From contig NZ_ATXH01000006.1 in assembly GCF_000421585.1 (NCBI RefSeq), positions 1-64,000 of the forward strand: a DNA stretch of 64,000 bases, read 5' to 3'. The notes beneath the pieces were generated by a model. It had not been told where the DNA came from and did no database searches. It was given only the letters and a program-made list of their open reading frames with translations. A program made the position numbers and the translations under genes. Origin of the DNA: Thermodesulfatator atlanticus DSM 21156. GTDB taxonomy: Bacteria > Desulfobacterota > Thermodesulfobacteria > Thermodesulfobacteriales > Thermodesulfatatoraceae. Below, piece after piece: positions 1 to 9,141 of the stretch (its first letter is position 1; each line of letters opens with the position of its first letter).

Positions 1-1
1 A

Positions 2-724
2 GTATTCTTCGTTGAAGTCTATGGCTTCTGCATCATGGGTAACCACTTCCATCTCCTCTGCCGCATGCTCCCTCCTGACTCCTTCTCTGACGACGAAGTA
101 ATCGAACGCATAAAGCTCTACTACGGGGACAGGCGAAAAATTATGCTTACCCCTGACAGGATCTCCTATTTCAGAAAACGCTTTGCTGATCTTTCGCGGT
201 TTGTGCAGGAGATAAAGCAGCGGTTTTCCAGGTGGTACAACAAGATTCACGACCGCAAGGGCTATTTCTGGTCAGACAGGTTCAAGAGCGTGGTTATCGA
301 AAAAGGCGAGGCGCTGCTTAATTGTCTGGCCTACATAGATTTGAACCCTGTACGAGCGGGTATAGTCGAGAAGCCCGAGCATTATCGCTGGTGTTCGCTT
401 GGGTACCATTTGGGGACAGGCAATGCAGACGGATTCTTATCGACGAATCTCGGAGTGGCGGAGTTTACGAGCAAGGGTTATCAGGAGCGGCTGAAGATGT
501 ATCGAGAATTTTTGTATGGGAAGGGAGGAATTGGGGACAGGCGCGGATTAAAAGAAGCGGAGGTTTACCGTCAAAGGATCAGATTTTTTTCAGAGGGCTT
601 GGTGATAGGCACGGAGAAGTTTGTAAAAGAGGCGCTTGCCGAGCTAAGGGAGAAGCTTGGGCTTAAGCGCAGGCGACGGAAAGTTTCCTCAATAAATCAC
701 TTGGCCCACTTAAGAGTCTGCTAA
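2..724 (+). CDS. REP-associated tyrosine transposase (Y1/IS200-like), 5' end outside the window
   Basis: The frame is open from base 2, so the gene begins upstream of the window and the methionine at 35 is internal. The HUH motif of Y1 transposases is visible as NHFHLL at the left end. The RAYT signature follows: a helix FSRWYNK that should carry the catalytic tyrosine, then GYFWSDRFKS and YIDLNPVRAGIV. The C-terminal third is basic (KRRRRK). RAYT proteins are single-copy host transposases that cut single-stranded DNA at REP-type hairpins. No partner accessory gene or insertion-sequence ends are visible. A 10-bp word recurs in and after the gene. The family is certain; activity cannot be judged. 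Confidence 0.88.
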   Translation, partial: VFFVEVYGFCIMGNHFHLLCRMLPPDSFSDDEVIERIKLYYGDRRKIMLTPDRISYFRKRFADLSRFVQEIKQRFSRWYNKIHDRKGYFWSDRFKSVVIEKGEALLNCLAYIDLNPVRAGIVEKPEHYRWCSLGYHLGTGNADGFLSTNLGVAEFTSKGYQERLKMYREFLYGKGGIGDRRGLKEAEVYRQRIRFFSEGLVIGTEKFVKEALAELREKLGLKRRRRKVSSINHLAHLRVC

Positions 725-735
725 CGGGGACAGGC
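125..735 (+). repeat. Four copies of GGGGACAGGC in and after the transposase gene
   Basis: The word GGGGACAGGC occurs at 125-134, 412-421, 533-542 and 726-735, always on the + strand. The first and last copies share a longer context (ACGGGGACAGGC followed by an A-rich stretch). The copies lie in two different reading frames of the transposase (Gly-Asp-Arg at 125 and 533, Leu-Gly-Thr-Gly at 412), and the last is just past the stop codon. This suggests DNA-level rather than protein-level conservation. It may be a recognition word of the transposase, but no hairpin partner is present. Confidence 0.7.
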
Positions 736-768
736 AAAAATTTTTGAAAATTTTTGAAGGTTTCCTAT

Positions 769-797
769 TTGGCAAGAGAAACAAGAATTGCTAATAT
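769..797 (+). promoter_or_regulatory. Sigma-70-type promoter for argF
   Basis: TTGGCA (769-774), a 17-bp spacer and TAATAT (792-797). Predicted transcript start is near 804, giving a leader of about 27 nt that contains the GTAGGAGG ribosome site at 817-824. No ARG-box palindrome was recognised. Confidence 0.6.
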
Positions 798-830
798 TAC
801 ACTTTTTCATACTGGCGTAGGAGGTTTGTT

Positions 831-1742
831 ATGAAGCATATAACACGGGTATTTGATCTGACCAAAGAAGAGGTAGAACACCTCCTTAAGCGAGCCCTGC
901 GCCTTAAAGAAGATTTCAAAAAAGGAAAAGAACGAAAAAGCCTAGCCGGAAAAATCCTTGCCCTTCTTTTTGAAAAACATTCTACCCGCACCAGGGTCTC
1001 TTTTGAAGCAGGAATGCAAAAGCTTGGTGGTGGGACTATTTTTCTTTCCAAAAACGACCTGCAACTCGACCGTGGGGAGCCTTTAAAAGACACCGCCCGG
1101 GTCCTTTCTCGTTATGTAGATGCCCTGGTGGTACGCACCTATGGTCAGGAAATTGTAAATGAACTGGCACGATGGGCTTCAATTCCTGTGATAAACGGCC
1201 TTTCCGACTTACATCATCCCTGCCAGGGCATGTCAGACGTGATGACGGTAATTGAAAAAAAGGGTGATATCACCAACCTAAAAATAGCCTGGGTGGGAGA
1301 TGGAAATAACGTTGCCCATTCCTGGATTGAAATGGCCGCTAGAATCGGATTTACTCTGGGTCTTGCCTGTCCAGAAGGCTATGATCCTAATCCCGAAATT
1401 CTTACCGAAGCCAGGCAAGTTGCTCCAAAGCCCATAGAGATTGTCCGCGACCCAAAAGATGCCGTGAAAGACGCAGACGTTATTAATACCGACGTTTGGG
1501 CCAGTATGGGGCAGGAAGAAGAGGCTGAGCAGCGCAAAAGAATATTTGCTCCCTACCAGGTGAACCGGGAGCTACTTAAGCTTGCCAAACCTGATGCTAT
1601 TGTCATGCATTGTTTGCCTGCTCATAGAGGAGAAGAGATTACCGAAGATGTCCTTGAGGGGCCGCAATCTGTAGTCTGGGATCAGGCAGAAAATAAAATG
1701 TGGCTGCACATGGCGCTTCTTGAGTGGCTCCTTGCAGGCTAA
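831..1742 (+). CDS. argF: Ornithine carbamoyltransferase
   Basis: Transfers the carbamoyl group of carbamoyl phosphate to ornithine, giving citrulline, in cytoplasmic arginine synthesis. The 303-residue length is normal. The carbamoyl-phosphate loop STRTR is at about residues 51-55; HPCQ is in the middle and the ornithine-side motif HCLPAHRG is near residue 262, the HCLP loop typical of ornithine rather than aspartate transcarbamylases. GTAGGAGG precedes the ATG by 6 nt. argH lies 15 kb away in this window, so the arginine genes are dispersed. The next gene starts 9 bp after the stop and is probably cotranscribed. Confidence 0.96.
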   Translation: MKHITRVFDLTKEEVEHLLKRALRLKEDFKKGKERKSLAGKILALLFEKHSTRTRVSFEAGMQKLGGGTIFLSKNDLQLDRGEPLKDTARVLSRYVDALVVRTYGQEIVNELARWASIPVINGLSDLHHPCQGMSDVMTVIEKKGDITNLKIAWVGDGNNVAHSWIEMAARIGFTLGLACPEGYDPNPEILTEARQVAPKPIEIVRDPKDAVKDADVINTDVWASMGQEEEAEQRKRIFAPYQVNRELLKLAKPDAIVMHCLPAHRGEEITEDVLEGPQSVVWDQAENKMWLHMALLEWLLAG

Positions 1743-1751
1743 AATAAAGTC

Positions 1752-4562
1752 ATGGGCCATCTTAAGGCTTTGCCTTCGCAGGCATTTTTAATACGCCTTA
1801 CAAAAGAAATCCCTGAAGAAGAGCTTTTTTCCCCTGATACGGTATTTGTTTTTCCTACAAAGCGGGCAGGGCTTTATTTTCGCTATTATCTTTCTCAAAG
1901 GCGGCCTGCTCCAAGCCTTTTGCCCCAAATTATATGTTTTTCCGACTTAGTAGCAGAGCTTGCCACGGAAATTGACGCCAGACCTCTTTTGCCAAGGGCT
2001 GATCAGGCCTGGCTCCTTTGGGAAATCGTAAAAGATATGCCGCCTTTTGAAAAAGTTGCCCAGAGCTTTGACCGCTTTTTCCCCTGGGGGCTACGCCTAG
2101 CAGAAGTCCTTGACCAGCTCGAACGAGAAATAGTTGATGCCAAAAACGTAGTTTACCCTCCAGAAGAAGAGGTCCCCTTTGAGGCCAGGCTTTTTCTAGA
2201 GCACCTAGGCGACATCCAACAGGCCTTTCGCCAGAAACTAAAAGAAAAAGGCCTTATTACTTCCGGGCAAAGGCTTCGTTTGCTTGCAGAAAATTGCCAA
2301 AAACTTCCTGCCTTCTCAGGGCCAATGCACTTGGTAGGTTTTTTTATGCTTACCAGGGCAGAACAAAAAATCTTTAACGAATGGCTTAAAAAAGGGGCCA
2401 CTCTTTGGTGGCGCCTTGAAGGAAACAAACTCCCTCAAATTTATCGCGAGCTTTCCAGGGTGTTTGGAAGTGAAGTCGAAGTTTTGGCAGAAGACCTTAA
2501 AAGGCCTTCTTTTCATTTTTTCGAGGCCCCAGATGTCCACCACGAGCTTGCAACCCTTAAAAAACTTTTGCCTAAAGACATAGAAGCCCCAGATGATACC
2601 CTCATTCTTCTTTGTGTGGCCGGGCATCTCATTCCTCTTCTTTACGAGCTCCCAGCAGATATTCCTCTCAACATCACGCTTGGTTATCCGCTTTTTAGGA
2701 CCCCCCTTGCCCAGCTTTTTTTGCTTTTGGCAGAGTTACGGGAAAACCTTCACAGGGAAGAAATTCACATTCCTTCTTACTTGAAGCTTATTAAACATCC
2801 TTACTTACGCGGCTTAAGCTTTGAAGGGCACAAAGCCTTCTCCTTTTTCCGCGAAATAGAGAAAAATCTTAGGGAGCACGGAAGTCCTTATCTTACCCTT
2901 GAGCAAATAGAAGCCCTTTGTGAAGAGGGGCCTTTTGCACGCTTTTTAAAGTGGTTTCACACCTATCTTATAAGGCCGTGGCTTACCCTTGAAACCACGG
3001 CCCAGTTAGCTGCGGCCTTAAGGCGTCTTGTGAAAGAATGCACCAGAGAAAGGCTCCTTAGCGCTGAAGAAGACACTCCAGAAATCTTGCTTGAAAAAGC
3101 CTTTCTTTACGCCTTTGAAACCGAAATTTTGCCAAGTTTAGAAAAAGTCTCTTTTGCCAATGAGCCCCTTGCGCCAGGCACGCTATTTACCTTTTTAAAA
3201 GAGCTTTTACGCAGTATCCGCGCACCCTTTGAAGGCGAACCCCTTTGTGGGCTTCAGGTGATGGGGCTCCTTGAAACAAGGCTTCTTTCTTTTAAACGCG
3301 TTTTTGTACTTGATGCCAACGAGGGCTATCTACCCTCGGTGGAGGAAGTTAATCCCCTTATGCCTGAGGGGGTTAAGCCCATTCTTGGGCTCCCACCGCG
3401 TGAACGCGAGGAGGTAATAGAGAGGCACCATTTCTTTGCCCTGGTGCGTGGAGCAGAAGAAGTAAGTCTCTTTTATCAGAGTGCTATAAGTGGCAAGGGC
3501 GAAGCCCTAGGAAAGAAAATGCGCAGCCGCTACGTGGAAAGGCTCCTCTGGGAAGAGGAGCAGGAACAAAAAAAGCTTTGCCCTGAAAAAATTTCTTTCA
3601 TCCCCCTTAACTTGAACCCAAAGGCCTTTGCCCGCAGAGAGAGTATCCCTAAAGGTCAGGCTGAAAAAGAAATCCTTGAAAAACTCCTTGCTAATCGCAG
3701 CGATGGCATATCTGCCACCATGCTTAATACGTATCTCCTCTGCCCGGTAAAGTTTTACTTTCGTTATCTCCTGGGCTTGGAGCCAGCGAAAGACTTTACC
3801 GACTTTGACGCTGCTTCGCTTGGAGAAATAGTCCACACTGCCTTAGAGGAATACTTTAGACCTTATGAAGGAAAGCATTATTCCCCTAGGCAAGATAATG
3901 ATCCCGAACGGCTGATAACCTATTTTCGTGAACTATTCGCGGCTTCAAAGCTTTATCATGCCCTTGGACCAGAGCGGCGCTTTTTTGTGGAAGAGACCGC
4001 TATTTTCAGGCTCAAACGTTATCTTGAATTTCTGGCGAGCAAACAACCAGAAGGCTTTGTTATCATTAAGCTTGAAGAAAAATACAGCCGCAGGTTTCAG
4101 GATTTTCTTTTTGCTGGGCGCATTGATAGACTAGAAAGACGCGGTGAATGGCAATACGTGCTCGATTATAAAACAGGTACCTTTGTTCAAGGCTATACCT
4201 CCAATCATCTCGAAGAAAAACTTTTTCCCTACGACCCACCTGCCAGTTTTACGGCTGAAGATTTTTTTGATTTCCAGGAGCGCCTTCCTGATATTCAGCT
4301 TTTTTTGTATCTTTTTCTGGCAGGGGCTGAAAACGCGGCCTATCTCCAGCTTGCCTCAGGGAAGCTTGACTATATCGAAAAACCACTTTTTCAGCCCAAA
4401 AATATGGAAGCCGCACAGCCCTTTATGCTTTCAACGTTTCCGCGTATCCTAGAATATCTTTTAAGACACATCATTGAAGCAGACGCCTTTTATGCCACTC
4501 AAAACGAAAAACACTGTAGTTTTTGTGATTACCGGCTTGCTTGCGAGTGTGCAAAAAAATAA
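1752..4562 (+). CDS. AddB-like PD-(D/E)XK nuclease with C-terminal Fe-S cluster motif
   Basis: A 936-residue protein of the AddB/RexB type (ATP-dependent double-strand-break processing). The N-terminal half has UvrD-like scaffold features (FPTKRAGLYFRYYLS near residue 35) but no Walker A, as expected of the inactivated helicase half of AddB. The C-terminal nuclease shows GEIVHTALEEYF, then GRIDRLER and LDYKTG, which supply the D...DxK residues. Four-cysteine ligation of a 4Fe-4S cluster is suggested by C664 (LLCPVKFYFRYL) together with C922, C925 and C931 at the C terminus. An AddA helicase gene normally sits next to addB but is absent here, where trpC follows after 11 bp. Confidence 0.8.
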   Translation: MGHLKALPSQAFLIRLTKEIPEEELFSPDTVFVFPTKRAGLYFRYYLSQRRPAPSLLPQIICFSDLVAELATEIDARPLLPRADQAWLLWEIVKDMPPFEKVAQSFDRFFPWGLRLAEVLDQLEREIVDAKNVVYPPEEEVPFEARLFLEHLGDIQQAFRQKLKEKGLITSGQRLRLLAENCQKLPAFSGPMHLVGFFMLTRAEQKIFNEWLKKGATLWWRLEGNKLPQIYRELSRVFGSEVEVLAEDLKRPSFHFFEAPDVHHELATLKKLLPKDIEAPDDTLILLCVAGHLIPLLYELPADIPLNITLGYPLFRTPLAQLFLLLAELRENLHREEIHIPSYLKLIKHPYLRGLSFEGHKAFSFFREIEKNLREHGSPYLTLEQIEALCEEGPFARFLKWFHTYLIRPWLTLETTAQLAAALRRLVKECTRERLLSAEEDTPEILLEKAFLYAFETEILPSLEKVSFANEPLAPGTLFTFLKELLRSIRAPFEGEPLCGLQVMGLLETRLLSFKRVFVLDANEGYLPSVEEVNPLMPEGVKPILGLPPREREEVIERHHFFALVRGAEEVSLFYQSAISGKGEALGKKMRSRYVERLLWEEEQEQKKLCPEKISFIPLNLNPKAFARRESIPKGQAEKEILEKLLANRSDGISATMLNTYLLCPVKFYFRYLLGLEPAKDFTDFDAASLGEIVHTALEEYFRPYEGKHYSPRQDNDPERLITYFRELFAASKLYHALGPERRFFVEETAIFRLKRYLEFLASKQPEGFVIIKLEEKYSRRFQDFLFAGRIDRLERRGEWQYVLDYKTGTFVQGYTSNHLEEKLFPYDPPASFTAEDFFDFQERLPDIQLFLYLFLAGAENAAYLQLASGKLDYIEKPLFQPKNMEAAQPFMLSTFPRILEYLLRHIIEADAFYATQNEKHCSFCDYRLACECAKK

Positions 4563-4573
4563 AGGAGTAAGAA

Positions 4574-5341
4574 ATGGGAGATATCCTTGCCAAAATCCTT
4601 GCTGAAAAAGAAAAAGAAGTCAGAGTACGCAAGGAAAGAGGGCTTTTTTTTCGCCCCTTTTGGGATCTTCCCCGCAAGCCCCTTAAAGAGGCCCTTAGAG
4701 TTCCCCCTTTTGCGATAATAGCAGAGATAAAAAGGGCTTCGCCTTCAAAGGGCCTTATTGCCAAAGACTTTGATCCCCTTGCCACGGCAAGAGCCTATGT
4801 AGCTGGGGGAGCAAGCGCTATCTCCTGCCTTACAGATGAAAAGTTTTTCCGTGGTCATCTGGAATACCTTGCTGCCATAAGAGAAGAAGTCCCACTACCC
4901 ATTTTGAGAAAAGACTTCATCATAGATGAAATTCAGCTTGAAGAGGCGAAGGCCTTTGGGGCAGATGCCGTCTTGCTTATCGTGGCGGCTTTATCACCCA
5001 AACGCCTAAGGGAGCTTTTGGCAATGACTTATGCCCTTGGCCTTGAAGCCCTGGTGGAAGTGCACGATGAGGAAGAACTTAAGCTTGCCATTGAAGCTGG
5101 AGCTGAGATCATCGGCATTAACAATCGTAATTTAAAGACCTTTGAGGTAAGCCTTGAAACAAGCTTAAAGCTTGCCAAGAAAGTCCCGAAAGATATAGTC
5201 CTGGTATCAGAGTCAGGCATAAAAAGCTCCTCTGACCTTAAAAAGCTAAAAGAAGCAGGCATTTCAGCGGCCCTTATTGGCGAAAGCCTTATGCGCTCAC
5301 AAGATAAAGCCATGGCCTTAAAAGAAATGCTTAAATTCTAA
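4574..5341 (+). CDS. trpC: Indole-3-glycerol phosphate synthase
   Basis: Closes the indole ring in tryptophan synthesis, converting carboxyphenylamino-deoxyribulose phosphate to indole-3-glycerol phosphate in the cytoplasm. It is a 255-residue single-domain TIM barrel. Diagnostic motifs are IIAEIKRASPSKG (about residues 48-60), LRKDFIIDE, GINNRNLKTFEVSLETS, VSESGIK and IGESLMRS. There is no fused TrpF domain. AAGGAG lies 6 nt before the ATG. No other trp gene is nearby. Its 3' end overlaps the convergent gene at 5331 by 11 bp. Confidence 0.96.
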   Translation: MGDILAKILAEKEKEVRVRKERGLFFRPFWDLPRKPLKEALRVPPFAIIAEIKRASPSKGLIAKDFDPLATARAYVAGGASAISCLTDEKFFRGHLEYLAAIREEVPLPILRKDFIIDEIQLEEAKAFGADAVLLIVAALSPKRLRELLAMTYALGLEALVEVHDEEELKLAIEAGAEIIGINNRNLKTFEVSLETSLKLAKKVPKDIVLVSESGIKSSSDLKKLKEAGISAALIGESLMRSQDKAMALKEMLKF

Positions 5342-5696
5342 GAATTAGCCTTGTCAGCCACCAGATAAGCACCAGGAGTAAAATTACTTTCCAGAATCCT
5401 TTCCTCTGCAAGAAAAAAAGTGCTTTATCAGGTAAAAAGGCAAGCATAAACACCAGGCCCACAAACAAGAAAATAAGTGGGTTGGTGGAAAAAGCATCGC
5501 AAAAATTCCCTTGAAGAAAGCTTTTCGCAGCATGAGTCATGCCGCATCCTGGGCAAGGGAGCCCTGTTAGCAGTTTAAAAGGGCAGCGCCAGGGAAGCGA
5601 AAGGGAAGAAATGCTTATTATTCCCTTTGCGTTTAAAAAAAACAGGGCAAGCCCTGCTAGGATTAGGGCCTGCCAGAGTCTTCTTTCGGTAATCAC
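5331..5696 (-). CDS. DUF2752 small membrane protein
   Basis: A 121-residue protein with the DUF2752 signature CPFKLLTGLPCPGCGMTHA, a cysteine-containing loop after the first membrane segment, and about three predicted helices. The function of the family is unknown. The start is GTG, overlapping the stop of the upstream gene (GTGA, 5693-5696), so the two are translationally coupled. The upstream DUF4234 protein is also a small membrane protein, and pairs of such families often occur together. A membrane role is inferred, not shown. Confidence 0.75.
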   Translation of the reverse strand: MITERRLWQALILAGLALFFLNAKGIISISSLSLPWRCPFKLLTGLPCPGCGMTHAAKSFLQGNFCDAFSTNPLIFLFVGLVFMLAFLPDKALFFLQRKGFWKVILLLVLIWWLTRLILRI

Positions 5697-6100
5697 CTGC
5701 TTTTTTGTTTTAAGTCCTCGATGATGAGGTTTAGTTCTTTTTGCTGTAAGGCGTCTGTTATTATGCCAAGCGAAAGAAGCGTGACTATAAGCGAAATAGC
5801 AGGGAGACTTTCACTTGGGGGCAATCCGTATTTGTGCTGGATGCGCACGATAGCCCGGCCCATTAGGTATTCATGATAAAGGTGATAAAGACCACAGGTC
5901 AGCAAGGTGAAAACAAACCATTTCCAAAAGCTAAATTCTTCCCTGCCAAGGAGTAAGTTTACCATACGTATCTGTTGATACTGCCACACCAGCCCCCATA
6001 AGCCACAGGTAATTAAAGTCAGGATAACTTCCTTGGCTATGCTCCTGGGTTCAAGGTCTTCGTGAGGGGGAAGCCGCAAAGTTGGCCCTTCGGTTGCCAT
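5693..6100 (-). CDS. DUF4234 family membrane protein
   Basis: A 135-residue protein with two repeated membrane units, VILTLITCGLWGLVWQYQQ and FTLLTCGLYHLYHEYLMG, typical of DUF4234. A third hydrophobic segment is near residue 110. The repeated (L)ITCG(L) motif suggests internal duplication. AGGAGG lies about 6 nt before the ATG. It is the last but one gene of the long minus-strand run and overlaps the DUF2752 gene by 4 bp. Function unknown. Confidence 0.75.
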   Translation of the reverse strand: MATEGPTLRLPPHEDLEPRSIAKEVILTLITCGLWGLVWQYQQIRMVNLLLGREEFSFWKWFVFTLLTCGLYHLYHEYLMGRAIVRIQHKYGLPPSESLPAISLIVTLLSLGIITDALQQKELNLIIEDLKQKSR

Positions 6101-6141
6101 ATTTTTTCCTCCTGTGAATTATTCTCTTTTTTCTATCGAAT

Positions 6142-8217
6142 TTAAGGCTCAATAGCTAAAGTTAACTTTTTGTGAAGGGCCTCTCCTTTTCTGAATTCAA
6201 TGGGCCAGAAGGGCATTACGGCTATCCCTTGGGTGGTAAGGTCAAACCCTGCTTCTGATTGGCTGACAGTTTTTACCGGGAAAATAAAAAAACGCGCTGT
6301 TTCCGGGAGGGTAAGCTTTAATTTTTCTCCGAAAGGAGCCAAAAAGGTGAGCTCCTGACCAAAGACTTCCTGGGGCTCAGAAACAGGAATACTTTGGCCA
6401 TCTAAGCTAACCTCACCTGCTCCTTTAGCAAGAAGGGGAGGATAAAAATTGAATTCCACTCCGAAAAAGCACCTGGTGGTTTCTTCGGCGCGGTATTCAA
6501 GTTCGTAAGAAATTTCAAGGCCAAGACCTTCTTGATTCACCTTGATGTGTTTGCGCAAAAGTAGCGGCCTTCTTGTTGAACCTGGGGGATAAAGCCCTCC
6601 GTCTCTAAAGAAAATGAGTTCAGCTCCTTTGCGGTGCCAGTTAAAGGGCTGGTTGGCAAAATCTCCCCATTCTCCAAAGTCGCACCTCACAAAATCGTAC
6701 AGCGTGCGGTTGGGATCAAAGAAGTGTTCTATCAAAGAATGGCGTTCATACCAATCATAAACAAGGGCGTTTAAAACTTCCTGAGATGGTCTTTTGGTAA
6801 GGGTGTGGATGCTTGAAACGCCTTCTTCTTTTTCTTCTGGGCATTCTTGCGGATGTCTTATGGCTTCATGGTAAGCCTCAAAGCGTCTGGTGAGGACGTT
6901 TTGGTAATTGTGGGTGCTCTTTAAGCTAGACCATTCGAGAATTTGCCCTCCATAAGATGGTTTAAAAACCAATACCGCTTCAGAAGAAGCATAGCAGACC
7001 TCTGTGGCACCATCGTAATCAATATCAAGCTCACTAAAAGAAGGCTTGCTATTTGCCCGCAACTTGGCTTCCGCAGCAAGGAGTTTTTCCCAAACTGCCT
7101 GGCGAAGATGCGGAAGATAAAGCCCGCCGAAAATTCCATGCCAATAGGCATCGTTACACTGGGCAGACAAAAGCTCAACGCGGGCTTCAGGGTCAAAATT
7201 TTTGCGCGAAAGTTCGCTCACCTGAAGCATTCTTTTATGAAGGTAGTTTGATTCAGGGTACTTGACGAAAAAGTTGCGCCAGTGACCTCCCCGGATAAAG
7301 GCTGCGAAGCGAGTCTTTTCAGGCTTAAGGCGTTTATTTAGCTCTTCAAGCTCAAGAATCCGTTTGGCAGGAAGGGCCCATTGTTCCATCTCAGCGTAAG
7401 AGGCCGTTGGGAGGTAAGCAAGCCCGTTAGCAGGGAGTTTTTCAAGGGCTTCGGCAAAGGTCATGATTTCGATTTTTCCTTCTTCCTGCCAGCGAGTTAT
7501 GGTTTGCAGAAACGACTCCAGCCAGCCTTCTTCGTACACCCATTTTTTGGTGCCAGGCCAGACACCGAATTTTTCCCCGTCGTCAAAATAAATGGCAAGG
7601 CGTCCGCCACGAAAGGCCACGTCGTTAAGATAGCGCCCTAGGCGCTCTACAGGCCAGAAAGGAATGGCATAGCGCAAGGTCTCGTCAATGGGAAACACCG
7701 CAAGTCTCTGGCCTTCGGCTTCGGTATAGAAATAGCCGTAGAGATTTTCTTTCTCAAAGCCCGAGACCAAAAAATGCCTATCATCCACTACCACGTATTT
7801 GATACCAAGCTTGGCAAGATCCTCTACCAGGGCCTGTTCCCACACACGCTCGGTAAGCCAGAGCCCAACCGGGGAGACTCCGAATTGCTTTTTGAGATAA
7901 TCCTTATGCCTTAGAATTTGTTCTTTGCGGTCTTCACGGGGAATTACAGCAAGGATAGGCTCAAAAAAACCGCCTGCCACAGGTTCTATTTGTTGGCGGG
8001 CGATAAGTTTTCCTAAAAGTTCAAATATGGCAGGGTATTTTTCCTCCCACCACTTGAGCAAAATACCGCTTACGTGAAGGCTGAAACGAAAATGCGGATA
8101 TCGTTCGATGATTTTAAGAAAGGGGAAATAGCTTTCGTCAGTGAGGCGTTTCACAACTTCGTCAAAATTTCCAAGGGGCTGATGGTTGTGTACCCCAAAC
8201 ACAAAAGGGAGTTTCAT
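6142..8217 (-). CDS. GH57 4-alpha-glucanotransferase / amylase
   Basis: A 691-residue glycoside hydrolase family 57 enzyme of the Thermococcus litoralis glucanotransferase type, acting on alpha-1,4-glucans. Conserved region 1 is VHNHQPLGN (residues 9-17); region 2 is GGFFEPIL; region 3 is WLTERVWE with the nucleophile E123; region 4 is YFDDGEKFG with the acid/base D212 or D213. These numbers are almost identical to the T. litoralis enzyme. The C-terminal half is the beta-rich DUF1925/DUF1926 part. There is no signal peptide, so the enzyme is cytoplasmic and probably works on glycogen or maltodextrin. The ribosome site TAGGAGG overlaps the nadA stop 9 bp upstream. Confidence 0.9.
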   Translation of the reverse strand: MKLPFVFGVHNHQPLGNFDEVVKRLTDESYFPFLKIIERYPHFRFSLHVSGILLKWWEEKYPAIFELLGKLIARQQIEPVAGGFFEPILAVIPREDRKEQILRHKDYLKKQFGVSPVGLWLTERVWEQALVEDLAKLGIKYVVVDDRHFLVSGFEKENLYGYFYTEAEGQRLAVFPIDETLRYAIPFWPVERLGRYLNDVAFRGGRLAIYFDDGEKFGVWPGTKKWVYEEGWLESFLQTITRWQEEGKIEIMTFAEALEKLPANGLAYLPTASYAEMEQWALPAKRILELEELNKRLKPEKTRFAAFIRGGHWRNFFVKYPESNYLHKRMLQVSELSRKNFDPEARVELLSAQCNDAYWHGIFGGLYLPHLRQAVWEKLLAAEAKLRANSKPSFSELDIDYDGATEVCYASSEAVLVFKPSYGGQILEWSSLKSTHNYQNVLTRRFEAYHEAIRHPQECPEEKEEGVSSIHTLTKRPSQEVLNALVYDWYERHSLIEHFFDPNRTLYDFVRCDFGEWGDFANQPFNWHRKGAELIFFRDGGLYPPGSTRRPLLLRKHIKVNQEGLGLEISYELEYRAEETTRCFFGVEFNFYPPLLAKGAGEVSLDGQSIPVSEPQEVFGQELTFLAPFGEKLKLTLPETARFFIFPVKTVSQSEAGFDLTTQGIAVMPFWPIEFRKGEALHKKLTLAIEP

Positions 8218-8226
8218 ATGGCCCTC

Positions 8227-9138
8227 CTAGGTTCGCGGAATTTCTAACATGCGCGCCACGGCACGGTAGGCTTTTACCCGCAAGTCTTCCGGCACCTTCA
8301 CCACAGGAGACAACGTTTCAAGGGATTTCTTGAGGTCTTCAAGAGAGATTATCTTCATGGCCTTGCAGAGCATCTTTTCAGAGGCAGGGTAGAAGTTTTT
8401 ATCAGGGTTTTGTTTTTTTAGCGGATAAAGAAGACCCACTTCTGTGCCAATGATAAATTCTTTAGCATCAGACTCTTTGGCATAGCGAAGCATGCCACTT
8501 GTAGAGCGCACGGCGTCAGCCAAATCAATAACTTCTGGACGGCATTCTGGATGCGCCATAAAAACCGCGTTAGGGTGCGCTTTGCGCGCAGCAGTTACGT
8601 CTTCTACCGTAAGTACATCATGAAACGGGCAAAAGCCTTCGAAATAGTGGATCTTTTTTTCTTTGAAAAAACGCTGGGTGTAACGCGCAAGATTCATGTC
8701 GGGCAGAAAGATTATCTCGTCGGCATCAAGGGCGCGCACCACGTTCACCGCATTGGCGGAGGTGCAGCAAATATCAGAAAGCGCCTTGATTTCCACATAA
8801 GAATTGACATAAGTGACCACCGGTGCTTTGGGATACTTTGCTTTTAAGTTTTCAACGTCTTCAGGGCCAATCATGTCTGCCATCTCGCAGCCTGCTTCCA
8901 TGCGCGGAAAGACAATCAGCTTGTCAGGGCAAACGATAGCAGCTGTTTCTGCCATAAAACGCACGCCGCAAAAAACCACAACTTCCGCATCTGTTTGGGC
9001 GGCTTTTAAAGAAAGCTCTAGCGAGTCTCCGGTAAGATCGGCTACGTCCTGGATCTCAGGGGGTTGATAATTGTGTGCCAGGATAATGGCCTTGCGCTCT
9101 TTAGCTAATTCTCGGATTTCTTTCTGCAGTTCATTCAT
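8227..9138 (-). CDS. nadA: Quinolinate synthase
   Basis: Condenses iminoaspartate with dihydroxyacetone phosphate to quinolinate for NAD synthesis; it is an oxygen-sensitive 4Fe-4S enzyme. The 303-residue length fits the short thermophile form. The three cluster ligands are C84 (EAGCEM), C170 (GFCPFH) and C258 (MLCKAM), with spacing as in the Thermotoga enzyme. AHNYQPPEIQD (residues 21-31) and MAHPECRPEV are further family motifs. CAGGAGAGG lies before the ATG. nadB and nadC are not adjacent. It lies between lolA (3 bp) and the GH57 gene (9 bp). Confidence 0.96.
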   Translation of the reverse strand: MNELQKEIRELAKERKAIILAHNYQPPEIQDVADLTGDSLELSLKAAQTDAEVVVFCGVRFMAETAAIVCPDKLIVFPRMEAGCEMADMIGPEDVENLKAKYPKAPVVTYVNSYVEIKALSDICCTSANAVNVVRALDADEIIFLPDMNLARYTQRFFKEKKIHYFEGFCPFHDVLTVEDVTAARKAHPNAVFMAHPECRPEVIDLADAVRSTSGMLRYAKESDAKEFIIGTEVGLLYPLKKQNPDKNFYPASEKMLCKAMKIISLEDLKKSLETLSPVVKVPEDLRVKAYRAVARMLEIPRT

Positions 9139-9141
9139 AAC

